Position numbers and translations under genes: made by a program
Part shown: positions 42,963-53,423 of the stretch, piece after piece
How positions within the stretch are numbered: position 1 is the stretch's first letter
Layout: every line of letters starts with the position of its first letter
From: Zea mays
Taxonomy: Eukaryota > Streptophyta > Magnoliopsida > Poales > Poaceae
DNA length: 64,000 nt
Direction: 5' to 3'
Assembly: GCF_902167145.1 (NCBI RefSeq)
Contig: NC_050099.1
Location: 240,262,588-240,326,587 of the forward strand
The notes under the pieces: model-generated
What the model was told of the DNA's origin: nothing
Database searches by the model: none
The model's input: only the letters and a program-made list of their open reading frames with translations

Positions 42963-43766
42963 TGAATAGGAATTATGAACGAACGATGAACGATCGAATG
43001 ATCGAACGAACGAACGATCGGAATTTCGGCAGCATAACGGTAGGAAAAAGATTATTTGGACGAACGAACGGATGAACGATCGAACGAACGGACGAACGAA
43101 CCAAGAATAGGGGACGAACGATCGAAGAACGATCGAACGATCCTTGTGCTAGTGTGTGCTTGTGTGGAACATGGAGTGGGTGTGTGGGGGGGGGGAGAGA
43201 GTTGCCATGAAATGGCTTGGGGTGGGATGGGAGGAGGCCCTTGCCCCTCTATTTATAGCCATGGTGGGGGGATTAGGGGGAGGGATGAGGGAATTAGTGG
43301 GAGGATGAGAGGATTAGTGGGAGATTAGCATGTATTTGTCTTGTATAAGTGAGATTAGCTTGTAGAGCTCACCGTATGACACTAGAGGCATACGTATACG
43401 TATGAGCATGAAGAAACTTATGAAGAAAATATTTATAGAGACTTGAAAAATGATTCTGAAGGTATTTCTCATGAGGAAAATATCTGGAGATATATCGGTG
43501 GAATATTTGGGCAGTATTTCTGGAAAGAATCAGAGGGGATCACTTGGGAAATATTTGGACAGTATTTCTGGAAAGAATTTGAGGGGGGTCACTGGAGAAA
43601 CATTTGTAGGATATTTTGAGGAGGATTTTGGAGAGAATATAGACCACTATATTTTATTTGCTGATATCAACTTGCAAACAAACATTTTGAAATGAAATTT
43701 GAAATTCATTTTGAATTTAGAGCAAGTTTGAGAAAATTTCAAGATTTGAATTTTTGGGATGCTACA
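42963..43766 (-). mobile_element. 5' LTR of element B, part right of element E
   Basis: Resumes with GATGAATAGG repeats after the second AACGA. It aligns with 9980-10783 and ends GGATGCTACA, followed by the CGAAC duplication (43767-43771). Confidence 0.9.
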
Positions 43767-43771
43767 CGAAC

Positions 43772-43957
43772 CAAGGTATTTCTCATCACGAGAAGGCCGT
43801 AGGGTTCAGTGCTGTTTAGTCCCAAATATGTGGTGACATCATAGAGGTGTTGTCCCACATTTAGGATATCCACTTTATTTGATCCTACATCATCTAAAGG
43901 TGCCAAGTACCGCCAGACGGTTCATTATAGTGTTTGGTGACCAAAAAGGCGTCAACA
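43772..43957 (+). mobile_element. 5' LTR of element A, second part
   Basis: Continues from 7234 after removal of element B and ends GGCGTCAACA. With 6406-7234 it gives an LTR of about 1.0 kb. Confidence 0.75.
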
Positions 43958-43964
43958 CACTTTT

Positions 43965-43981
43965 TGGTGACTCCGCTGGGA
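43965..43981 (+). other. Primer binding site of element A
   Basis: TGGTGACTCCGCTGGGA, 7 nt after the LTR end. It is a recurrent primer site in plant Gypsy elements. Confidence 0.65.
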
Positions 43982-44053
43982 CGAAAAATCGGATCTATCA
44001 AATCCGATCCATTAGATCAGATATATTAAATTAGACCTATCAGATCGGCCGCA

Positions 44054-45287
44054 ATGATCAATCCCAAAGATCACAACAACGTTATCCTAGACATTAACAT
44101 AAGGTTGACTAACTTATTGGCCGATGAGGATAAGAAATTAGAAGACCACATGAAAAGGCTAGACGAGGAATTCCAACGACGACAGGCTTAGATAAGCAAG
44201 GTGGCGGAAAAGTGGTACCTCTCGCACTTCAAGGTAGATCACCACCAGAAGGTCGTCAAGAAGAGGGACGTAAAGTACGATTCACTGTCAGCCTTGCTGC
44301 ATCAGCACCCCATTGTAAGTAACACCACGTTATTAGCCGATATTCAATCTGTTAAAATTTCTTTTGATAATCAAATTAAAATTATAATGGAGGATATAGA
44401 AAATATGACACATGTATTAGAAAATACTCATACACCTGATTTTTTGTCTCATAAATTGGACACTAAAATAACTGCGTCAAAAAACATCGACGACAAATGG
44501 GGCTTCTCAGTCCCAACCATATTATGGCATGTCGATGAACTCATATCCGGGGAAAATGTTGTCACCATCCTCATTGCATGATAGATCGGCTCTAGGCACG
44601 GCCGAACAGTCCGCACACGATCATGGACCGTCCGACCCTCCAATGGACCGTCTGACACCTTACGTCGGACAGTTCGGAGTGGCATCGAGCATGTCACAAG
44701 TCTCGCAGGGAAAGCCCTGCACGGCCGGACGGTCCGGATACAATACCAGACCGTATGGTCCCTCTGCGGACCGTCCGATCACCAAGATCGGACTATCCGG
44801 GTGTCCATACGTAGACCAGGACACTACGCGTCAGACACAATCTTCATGCTGCACCACACCTACAGCGCACCATAGTCGTAGCATGTCATCACCCGCGCAT
44901 GAGGTCGAATGCCTTTCGGCCCCTGCAAAGCCAGAAAAAATACAGGTCGATGAGCTTGTTTGGCCTGCTAAGGCCAAATCTGCTGCTCGCTCTCCCCTGC
45001 ATTCGGCACAAAAGGAGAAAGTTAAGTTTACATTTAATATTACTAAGTGTGATAAAATATTTGATGAGTTACTTAAACATGATAATATTAAATTGTTACA
45101 TATAATTCCTTCGGTTGAGGAATTAAAAGGACGTGTATATTGTAAATGGCATGGCTCTTTTCTTCATAACACCAACGATTGTGTTGTCTTTCGTTGGCAA
45201 ATACAATCGGCTATAAACGACGGCCGCTTGAGGTTTCAAAAGGAGGTGAGGATTGACAGGCCACCTGTCCCTGCCACCACATTATAG
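44054..45287 (+). pseudogene. Degenerate gag-like gene of element A
   Basis: Starts at the ATG at 44054 (MINPKDHNNVILD). The frame meets a TAG at about 44189 (after RRQA), stays open to 44581, and then must shift into the frame that runs to 45287. The last part has the conserved block KVKFTFNITKCDKIFDELL and a zinc-knuckle variant C-X2-H-X4-H-X4-C (CKWHGSFLHNTNDC), known from Tat-type Gypsy elements without full pol. GGAC(C/G)GTCCG palindromes lie within the middle of the coding region. No protease or RT follows, so the element depended on a helper. Confidence 0.7.
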
Positions 45288-46193
45288 CCGACGAGAAAAA
45301 AAATTATAGTTCGGCCTTGTGCGACCGATAAAAGCAAAGATAAAAATATCGTCATCGGTGATCCCTGCACACCAAATATGTCACATAGAGTGGTTACTCG
45401 GAAGGCTCCGGACAAAAGAAAGACCTGAGGCACCGGGAGGCAAGCACGATCAAACACCCGATCACGGTCACCTGTCCTGCATACGCCGGACGATCCGGGT
45501 ACTAAGGTCGGACAGTCCGAGACAGGCGCGGACAGTCCGGCTATGATGGTTGGATGGTCTGCAGAAGGTTAGAAGCAGCAACCTCAGACCATCGGACCAC
45601 AACGTTCCAAAACAAGTGTTATGAAGCAAAACACTACTAAGACATCTGGACGACTCAGTAGAGTCGGTCCTACTTTTGATCAGTTGCTTGCCAAATATAT
45701 GAAGAAGGTTGTTGCAGACAATCGGCCAATAAAACCAACGAAGTCAAAATGGCGATCTGTGCGAAAGCAAAAGCCAACTAAAATGGCCCAAAAGGTAGCA
45801 CAACCAAGATCGCCTAGTCATCCTCGTCTAGGGATAGTGTGGTGCTTCCCGTTCTATCCATCGCCGATTTGTTGTCCTACTCATGTGTGGGGTGGTACAA
45901 CGATGAATCTGTATTACTGGCCCAATTCGTTTGGTTATTTAGGCTGTGGGCACCACAAGTTTTTGCCTACTGACAGGTTGATCAGGCAGACATGGTCGAA
46001 GAGGATGCAATCCGAATCGACCTCTGTGCATTAAAGTTCTATCAAGTATTTATATTATCTGGTCACAAGAGCCGATGACTTGCATCAAGCTGAGTCGTTA
46101 CTTCGGGAACAAAATAACACATGCAGTCAATTGTTTCTGAAGTTTGCACTGGTGCTTTTGGTTCACCAAGCTCCACTAAAAGGCAGGGGCATA
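45288..46193 (+). other. 3' interior of element A
   Basis: Contains more GGAC-GTCC words (45480-45550) and a 137-codon frame at 45621-46034 (SRVGPTFDQLLAKYMKK, later CCPTHVWGG). It may be a decayed C-terminal extension of the gag-like protein. No pol motifs. It ends with the purine-rich AAAAGGCAGGGGCATA next to the 3' LTR. Confidence 0.55.
46177..46193 (+). other. Polypurine tract of element A
   Basis: AAAAGGCAGGGGCATA directly before TGTTGAGCACC. Confidence 0.65.
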
Positions 46194-46653
46194 TGTTGAG
46201 CACCAAAAGTGGCAAACGGTCCGGCCCTTGGGCCCGGACAGTCCGCGTGCCCGGCGATTAGATTAACTCGGGTGATTATGCTTATCTCGTGCGTGGTTAT
46301 CCATCTAATCACGTAGGAGTTGTTGGCTATCTTCTAGGAATAGGTCCAGACCTCCTCCCCTATAAATATAAAGGGGTACGGCCGATTGAGAACCCCCGAA
46401 CACATTCCAATCGAACCAATTACTTTATTTACCTTTCCTGCCTTAGGAGTAGATGTAGTGTAGTTCTAGTTGTAGCCTTCCACATATGCACCTCCCCCCC
46501 TATTCGACTCCACGTCGTCTACATCCATCCTGGGGTGGCTTGCCGACCCTAGGACGACCCTATGATCTTTACCCCTACTGAGGGGCAAGATCTACTTCGT
46601 CTACTTCAATCAATATCTCTTCCTCGAATTGATCTCTTAATTTTTAGGCGACT
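46194..46653 (+). mobile_element. 3' LTR of element A, truncated
   Basis: Aligns with 6406-6868 and includes the TATAAATATAAAGG box at 46361. Similarity ends abruptly after TAGGCGACT, where Sirevirus-type LTR sequence begins. The missing part may continue beyond the window if this is an insertion. Confidence 0.85.
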
Positions 46654-47045
46654 AAACCAACTGTTGGGAAGGCTGTCTGTCGATGGGCGCACCGGACAGT
46701 CCGATCCACCGGACACTGTCCGGTGCGCCAGCCACATCACCCAACCGTTAGGGTTCCGACAGTTTCGACCGTTGGAGCTCTGACATCTTGGGGCATCGGA
46801 CAGTCCGGTGCCACACCGGACAGGCACTGTTCACTGTCCGGTGCGCCTTCTGGCGCTGCTCTGACTCTACGTGAATTGTCCGCGCACTATTCACATTTGC
46901 AGGCGACTGTTGGAGTTGATAGCCGTTGCTCCACTGGCACACCGGACAGTCCGGTGAATTATAGCGGAGCGGCTCTCCAGAAACCCGAAGGTGAAGAGTT
47001 TAGTCTGTACGGCCCCTGGTGCACCGGACAGTTCGGTACGCCAGA
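46654..47045 (-). mobile_element. Sirevirus-type LTR fragment, left of element C
   Basis: Contains at least five CACCGGAC...GTCCGGTG palindromes (about 46688-47035) like those at 1253-1603. It is split by element C with CCAGA as target duplication and resumes at 56546. The left boundary with element A has no recognisable LTR terminus. Confidence 0.7.
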
Positions 47046-47634
47046 TGTTGGGGGTCTGCTTCGTCGCCGAAGGTCCCATAAGAAGAAACACCTTCGGAAG
47101 ATTGACACAAAGCCGAAGCTGTCAATCAAAGAGCTTCGGAGTACATTTTCAGATGCACCGACTTAAAGATGAAATGACCAATCGGCTCGTGATAGCTTGT
47201 ATTATGATTGTAAACATTTGTAAAGGGCATGAATGTAATTCCTCACAGGCTATGTCCTGTGCCTATAAATAGATGAACAATACCCCTGTACTGTTCACGC
47301 TATCTTGTATTCGCTCGTGCGCAACGCTCGGATTTTTGTCTTCTGCCAAGCCGAAGGTACAAATGTAATTAAATATCATCTTTAATTATCCAAATTTATA
47401 AAATAAAGATATGTGGATGATGTTATATGATTATTCATGTTATCTTTCATGTTTCATATGCTTTGTCTTTCATTATCATATACCATGATGATGAAGGTAT
47501 GTCCTTCATGACCTTCGTCCGAAGATCGTTATATCCTAAGGGAAATAATGCTTCGAAGGACGAAGGACATTAACATTTAATACTTTGTGTTGCCTTGTTC
47601 TTAATTCATAGCATTTGAGAACAAGTCCCCAACA
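47046..47634 (+). mobile_element. 5' LTR of element C
   Basis: 589 bp. It has TATAAATAG at 47264-47272 and ends AAGTCCCCAACA. Its 3' third is related to that of the element D LTR (CTTCATGACCTTCGTCC, GGGAAATAATG, TTGCCTTGTTCT). Confidence 0.92.
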
Positions 47635-47635
47635 T

Positions 47636-47646
47636 TGGCGCCCACC
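47636..47646 (+). other. Primer binding site of element C
   Basis: TGGCGCCCACC, one base after the LTR. The same site is in element D at 57405. Confidence 0.75.
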
Positions 47647-47676
47647 TCCGGTGAACTCACTTCCACTGTTGAGTCG

Positions 47677-48291
47677 ATGGCTTCGTTCAACAAACAAGCT
47701 GAGGTAGCTTCAGCTACGAAGTTGGTGCTCCCGATAACAGGCGGTTCATGTTCAGAACTGGCCAACAAGAAGCAGAAGGAGGAGGCTCAGAGAAGGGTGC
47801 AGCATGTTGGGGTGCAGGGACCCTTCATCAAGTCAAAATGGTCCCACATCCCAATCACCTTCTCCCAGGAGGACCTTCAGCTCAAGGATTACCCTCATAA
47901 TGATGCTATGGTCATATCTTGTGTCATCAAGGGATTTCTAGTCCACAATGTTCTGGTTGATACAGGCAGTGCAACGGATATCATATTTGCTAAAGCCTTC
48001 AGACAGATGCAAGAGCCAGAGGACAAGATTCATGATGCTACACACCCTCTTTGTGGCTTCGGAGGAAGACAGATTGTAGCACTTGGCAAGATCACAATGC
48101 CAATAACCTTCGGCTTTGTCCACAATACAAGGTCTGAACAAGTTGTGTTTGATATTGTTGACATGGAATACCCCTACAATGCAATAATTAGCCGAGGAAC
48201 ACTCAATGCTTTCAAAGCAATACTTCATCCAGCATATCTATGCATGAAGATACCTTCGGAACAAGGGCCCATTGCTGTTCACGGTAGTTAG
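47677..48291 (+). pseudogene. Protease region of element C, fused to a short Gag-type N-terminus
   Basis: Begins at the ATG at 47677. After only about 45 residues the frame enters the pre-protease sequence (GPFIKSKWSHIPITFSQEDL) and the aspartic protease with VLVDTGSATDIIF. Protease would cleave the polyprotein. The capsid domain and zinc knuckle expected between the start and protease are missing, so gag has been deleted. The frame ends at a TAG (48289-48291); the same frame then continues through further TAGs (after LAN and SEE) before RT. Confidence 0.8.
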
Positions 48292-50362
48292 GAAGCTGCT
48301 AGAAAAGCTGAAGGAAATAGGACAGACTCAAAAGCGATCCATAATATAGATGGAACTGAAGCTTGTGAACAGTACAAGTACAGAAGAGAGAAGGCTGCTT
48401 TGGCTAATTAGCCGAAGCCTATGCTTCTATGTGAAGACATAGCAGAGCAGAAGGTACTGCTGGGTTCTCAGTTATCTGAAGAATAGGAGAGAAAACCTTG
48501 ATAAGGTTTTTATTCAACAACAAAGATGTTTTTGCTTGGTTGGCCAATGATCTTTGTGGTGTAAACAGAGACGTCATTGAACATTCACTCAATGTCGACC
48601 CGTCTTTCAGGCCAAGAAAGCAAAGGCTTCAGAAAATGTCTGATGATAAAGCTGAAGGTGCTCGAAATGAAGTCAAAAGACTTCTCAGTGCTGGTGTTAT
48701 TAGAGAGGTAAAATATCCAGAGTGGCTAGCCAATACTGTTATGGTGAAGAAGGCCAATGGCAAATGGAGAATGTGTATTGATTTCACGGATCTCAACAAG
48801 GCCTGTCTGAAGGACGAATTTCCATTACCAAGGATAGACTCTCTTGTGGATGCAGCAGCTTCTTCAGAACTTACGAGTCTGCTGGATTGCTACTCAGGAT
48901 ATCATCAAATATGGATGAAGAAGGAGGATGAGCCGAAGACTAGCTTCATAACTCCCAGTGGCACCTATTATTATCTTTGAATGCCTGAGGGGCTCAAGAA
49001 TGCTGGAGGCAGTTTCAGCAGGATGACAACCAAGGTCCTTCATTCCCAGATAGGCAGAAATGTGCTAACATATGTTGATGATATCATAGTAAAAAGCACG
49101 AAGCAAGAAAATCGTATCACTGATCTGCAAGAAACATTTGCTAATTTCAGGCAAGCTGGCCTAAAATTAAATCCTGAAAAATGTGTCTTTGGAGTGAAGA
49201 AGGGTAAGTTCCTTGGCTGCCTGGTTTCAATGAAGGGGATTGAAGCTAACCCAAGCAAGATCGAAGCCATCCTTCGAATGGAACCGCGCCAAGCACAAAG
49301 AAGGGGGCCCAACGGTTGGCAGGAATACTGGCTTCATTGAATAGATTTATATCTAGATCAACAGAAAGAAATTTGCCATTTTTTGAAATACTAAAGTCAG
49401 CCGAAGTCTTTCAATGGGGCCCAGCTCAACAGAAAGCCTTTGAAGAGCTAAAGCAATACTTGATTGATCTAACAACATTAACTCCACCCGCGCTAGGGGC
49501 TCTGTTACTATTGTATGTGACAGCTTCGCACTCTGCAGTGAGTGCGGCGCTTGTGCAGGAGAAACTTGAAGTACAAATTAAAAAGCAAGCCCCAATATAG
49601 TTTGTCTCTGAAGTTCTAAGCTTATCAAAGAAAAACTATACAAAATTGGAAAAAGTGTTGTATGCTGTCTTAATGGCCTCCAGGAAGCTTTGGCATTATT
49701 TTCAAGCATTCCATATAATTGTTTCTTTATCACAGCCTCTGAATGATATCATGAGGAACAGAGAAGCTACTGGAAGGATTGGAAAGTGGGCTGCGGAACT
49801 CAACAAATTCAGCATTGATTATGTGCATAGATCCTCAATTCAGACCTAGGCGTTAGCAGACTTCATCGCTGACTGGGCGCCAGGGGCTCAGGAAGAAGAA
49901 GCAAATAAAGATGCCAAAGCTTGGATAGTGTTCTACGACGGTTCCTGGGGAACCTTCGGGGCAGGTGCGGCTGCTGTCTTAGTTGCACCTTCCAAAGTCA
50001 GAACATGTTATACAATAAGGCTTGATTTTAGCTGTACAAATAATATTGCTGAATACGAAGCTTTACTTTTGGGGCTTCGGAAGTTAAAGACAATGGGGAT
50101 AAGAAGGGCGGTCCTTAAAACCGACTCCCAAGTTATTTCTGGTCATGTTGACAAGAGTTGCAAGGCAAGAGATCCGAAGCTTGAGAAATACCAGGACACA
50201 GTTCGAAGGCTTGAAGCTTCATTCAAAGAGTTTTTTGTTAAGAATATTCCACGAGGAGAAAATGAGCACGCTGATCTGCTAGCCAAGTCAGCGGCACAGG
50301 GGCTGCCTCTACCTTCAGAAGTATTTTTTGAGACAATAAGAGCACCCGGTGGAACTTCTTGA
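48292..50362 (+). pseudogene. Reverse transcriptase and RNase H regions of element C (broken)
   Basis: RT is recognisable in 48498-49340 (FAWLANDLCGVNRDVIEHSL, SLLDCYSGYHQI, LTYVDDIIV). It has a frameshift before 48498, a TGA at 48978-48980 and a frameshift near 49310. The RT-linked RNase H/connection is at 49316-49849 and the archaeal-type RNase H at 49925-50360 (VFYDGSWGTFGAGAA, AEYEALLLGL, KTDSQ), with TAGs after QAPI and SIQT. Catalytic residues remain, but the chain cannot be translated as one product. Confidence 0.85.
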
Positions 50363-51623
50363 AAGAGCAGTGCTCACTATATCTCCTGTTCATAGTGAAG
50401 ATTGGAGGACTCAGATTATATCTTTCCTCCAAGGTAATTGCCTTTCAGATGACGAAGCTTATAATAAGAGAATGGAGGCAAGAGCAAGACCATATGTAAT
50501 AATAGAAGGGGAGTTATACAAACATGGAGTGTGCTCTCCACTTCATAAGTGTCTATCCAGAACCGAAGGTATAGAGCTGATGAAGGAAATACATGCAGGT
50601 TTGTGTGGATCTTACATTGGATCTAGACCTTTGTTGGGGAAGGTCTTCAGACAAGGATTTTATTGGCCGAAGGCAGCTTCGGATGCAACATATCTAGTTC
50701 AAAAGTGCGAAAATTGTCAAAAATGTGCAAGAGACCAGAAACAACCTTCATCGTTAACCCAACTAATACAACCAACCTGGCCATTGCAAAGATGGGGCCT
50801 GGATTTGTTAGGTCCACTTCCACCAGCACAAGGCAATTTAAGATATGTTGTGGTGGCTGTAGAATATTTTTCCAAGTGGATTGAAGCAAAGCCTTTGGCC
50901 ACAATAACTTCGGCGACGTCCAGAAATTCTTTTGGCAAAACATTGTTTGTCACTTCGGCGTACCAAAGGTTATAACTGTGGACAACGGAACACAGTTTGA
51001 TGCCGAAGCTTTCAAGGAATTCTATGATCAAATCGACACAAAGATTCATTTTGTGTCAGTCAGACATCCAGAGTCAAATGGACTTGTCAAAAGAGCAAAT
51101 GGTATTATAATGACAGGAATAATGAAGTTAATTTTTAATCAACCCAGAGGAAAGTGGCCAGAAGAGTTGATTAAAGTGGTGTGGAGCCACAATATGACCG
51201 TATCAAGATCAACATGTTTTACGTCATTCAAGTTATTATTTGGTGACGAAGCTATAACCCCAGAAGAAGTTAAAACGGGGTCAATAAGAACAACACCTTC
51301 GACTGAAGACGAAGCTGATTATCATGTGGCAAAAGACACTATAGAAGGGGTCAGACTTCAGGCTATGGAAAATATTAATAAATATCAAGCCAAAACAATA
51401 AAATAGCACGACAGAAAAGTCCGACTAAAAAATATCAAGCCAGGGCATTTGCCTTCGGAGAGTGGCTAATTCGGACATAGTAGGCAAACTACAGCTGAAG
51501 TGGGAAGGACCTTTTCTGGTGGTATCTTCGTTAAGGCCCGGTTCTTACAGATTAAAGGATATGGATGGCAATGACATTCCTAGATCTTGGAACGCGGATG
51601 AGCTTCGACGGTATTATGTATAG
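50363..51623 (+). pseudogene. Integrase region of element C (broken)
   Basis: The zinc-binding region is near 50580-50730 (EIHAGLCGSYIGSR, VQKCENCQKCA). The catalytic core has GLDLLGPLPP and, in another frame, MDNGTQF and SNGLVKRANG, where the usual catalytic Glu of the GxVERANG motif reads Lys. A frameshift lies near 50970 and a TAG at 51404-51406. The end of pol is recognisable as WNADELRRYYV at 51623. Confidence 0.8.
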
Positions 51624-51827
51624 ATTGATGTAATCTTTTTCATTTTTCATTGGCACCCTTTTCCTTTCCAAAGGGGAAGAAAGGTTTTTAATGGGGCCAT
51701 AGTTTGTAATTTTTCCTTCCTTATTCAGCTCCACGAGAGCAAAATCCCCCAAAATATGTAAATGTAAAATCTGAGCATGCACCATCGAGTGCTGAGAAAA
51801 AGAAAAAACAGGGAGAAGCTCGAAAGT

Positions 51828-52110
51828 CGTCCCTAAGGGGATGCAGAGCATGACGAAGCTACAAAAAGTCGTTCCTAAGGGAGCGCAGCGTAAGTTTTCT
51901 GCTCAAAAGTCGTTCCTAAGGGAATGCAGAGCCAAATACCGCCGAAATATAAGGCGAAGCGCGAAAAGTCAACGCGAATACCGCCGAAATAGAAGGCGAA
52001 GAAGTTCAAAAGACGTTCCTTAGGGGATGCAGAACTTACACCGAAAAATAAGCGGTGCAGCCGAAAAATAAACGACAAAGAGATTTCAGTCATTCCTAAG
52101 GGAATGAAGG
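51828..52110 (+). repeat. Degenerate repeats between pol and the antisense gene in element C
   Basis: The word AGTCGTTCCTAAGGG(A/G) recurs near 51828, 51868, 51909, 52012 and 52089, with GCCGAAATA(T/G)AAGGCGAAG between. Related words occur in element D at 59258-59515. Confidence 0.7.
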
Positions 52111-52300
52111 TTATGGATGAAGCTTCGTATGTGTGTGTTTGGGCATTCATTTGCACGATACATTACATCATACATTGCATTCATAAACATTCATTTAGAC
52201 ATACATAGGATCATCATCATCATATCATGCAGATACAGACAGTTGCTTCGGCTCTAAGAATACAGCTTCAAAAGCAGATTTATGCTTCGTTGTGTAGGAA

Positions 52301-52337
52301 AAGAAGGGACGGTGTTTTTCACCTTCGGCTCAAAAAA
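52301..52337 (+). repeat. Left copy of the motif flanking the antisense cassette of element C
   Basis: AAGAAGGGACGGTGTTTTTC followed by ACCTTCGGCTCAAAAAA. The right copy is at 55851-55882. Element D has equivalents at 59861 and 63398. Confidence 0.6.
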
Positions 52338-52593
52338 TACAAGTTTCGTCCACATTAAAGCATTTCATACATTGATGGAAAGGTAAAAACATATTACAAG
52401 GTATGGACAAATTTACAGAGTAGAATCTGATTCTTAAATTACAATATTCTTTATAAAGGTCAATACAAGAGTTTTCTTAGAGTTTTTCCACAGCTAGGTA
52501 TTCGAGCTTCATCGCCATCTGTTGAGCTTCGGATCGTCTGCTAAGCTTCGGCTCCGTGTTCCTCGGCTTCGTCATCATGTACATATTAAAGTA

Positions 52594-53349
52594 TTATAAG
52601 GAAAATTCAAGTTTCAAGGAAAAGGTAAGCACAAGGTATGATTTTATTATCGGCTTGAGGTGACTTCTAGCTTCGTCACCAGCTTGGCTTCGCCCACCCT
52701 TCGTCCATATTTGCTTTATAAATCTGTTTCCTATGCTTTGAGCAAGGCTGGGGATATCAATCAAATCTGCTGGTGATAAACTGAAGTTTGGTCTATTAAC
52801 AATCTTCCCATGTGTGCAACCAGACTTCATGAAGGCAACATCTGTGCCCCGAGAAGCTAGTAGGGCACAAAAATCGCCGTGTCCAACTATAACTTCATCA
52901 AGAGCATCAACTTTGCCCTCAATGTGTTCAAAGGTCCCTGGCAGGTCTTCAATCAAAGGATTGAATTTCTCAGAACTGGCTCTAACCGAATTGAAGACCT
53001 GCTTTAACCACTGCACGCATCGGTTGCTGAACTCTAGACATTTATTTTGAAGCTCTTTCAATGATTTTTGCAAATTTGAACTTTTTTCGACTTCACTCTC
53101 AAACTTCTTATTAAACTTATGCTTTTCTTGTTCGAAGCTTTCTGACTTTGAAAGAATTTCCTTATTCAATCTTGCAATTTTGGCTTCAGCTTCTGCCAGT
53201 AAACCCTCCACTGTCTAAAGTTCGAAATCTTTCTTTTCAAGAGCAGCCGCTTGATCTTTTATTTTGTTCTCTAGACCTTCAATTATGACCTCATGTTTTT
53301 TATCTTCAAGGTCCTATTACATCCTCAAAGCTTTACTTAATAGCATACT
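52594..53349 (-). pseudogene. Antisense gene of element C, exon 2 (coiled-coil and GDxCA module)
   Basis: Starts at 53349 after an acceptor AG (53351-53350) with SMLLSKALRM, matching the start of exon 2 in element D (GLILSNALRA). TAA and TAG follow at once, and another TAG precedes the open 53211-52594 frame. That frame has a heptad-like coiled coil (EAEAKIARLNKEILSKSESF and on). A conserved segment shared with D follows: GDFCA, RGTD, GCTHGK, LSPADL, RFIKQIWTKGGR. Function unknown. Confidence 0.65.
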
Positions 53350-53423
53350 CTGTGTAGAAGCAACCTTCGTCAGCAAACACCTTCGTTGTTAAAATAATGA
53401 AAAAGCCGAAGAAAAGTTTTTAC
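53350..53423 (-). other. Candidate intron of the element C antisense gene
   Basis: 74 nt on the minus strand, donor TTCAAG|GTAAAAAC and acceptor CTACACAG|AGTATG. Phase 0. It sits at the same place in the protein as the intron at 61039-61116 in element D. Confidence 0.6.

Larger units (their letters stand above)
7235..43766 (-). mobile_element. Element B: non-autonomous LTR retrotransposon with 3.55-kb LTRs
   Basis: Inserted in the 5' LTR of element A with TSD CGAAC (7230-7234 and 43767-43771). On the plus strand the LTRs start TGAAGCGTCC and end GGATGCTACA, so the minus-strand element starts TGTAGCATCC. The primer binding site beside the right LTR fixes the minus orientation. The interior is only 10784-13855 and lacks protease, RT and integrase. 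The polypurine tract TTTTAAGTGGGGTAGATT and the iMet primer site resemble those of Tekay/Del chromoviruses, so a chromovirus partner may mobilise it (inference). Element E splits the right LTR. Confidence 0.85.
6406..46653 (+). mobile_element. Element A: non-autonomous Ty3/Gypsy Tat-like retrotransposon, outermost layer of a four-deep nest
   Basis: The 5' LTR is 6406-7234 plus 43772-43957, starting TGTTGAGCACC and ending GTCAACA. The interior (43958-46193) has a primer binding site and a gag remnant but no pol. The 3' LTR is 46194-46653 and is truncated by a Sirevirus LTR fragment. Element B splits the 5' LTR. The TGTTGA/TCAACA ends and the gag zinc knuckle suggest the Tat lineage, perhaps a huck-like family, but I do not assert a name. 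Confidence 0.75.
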
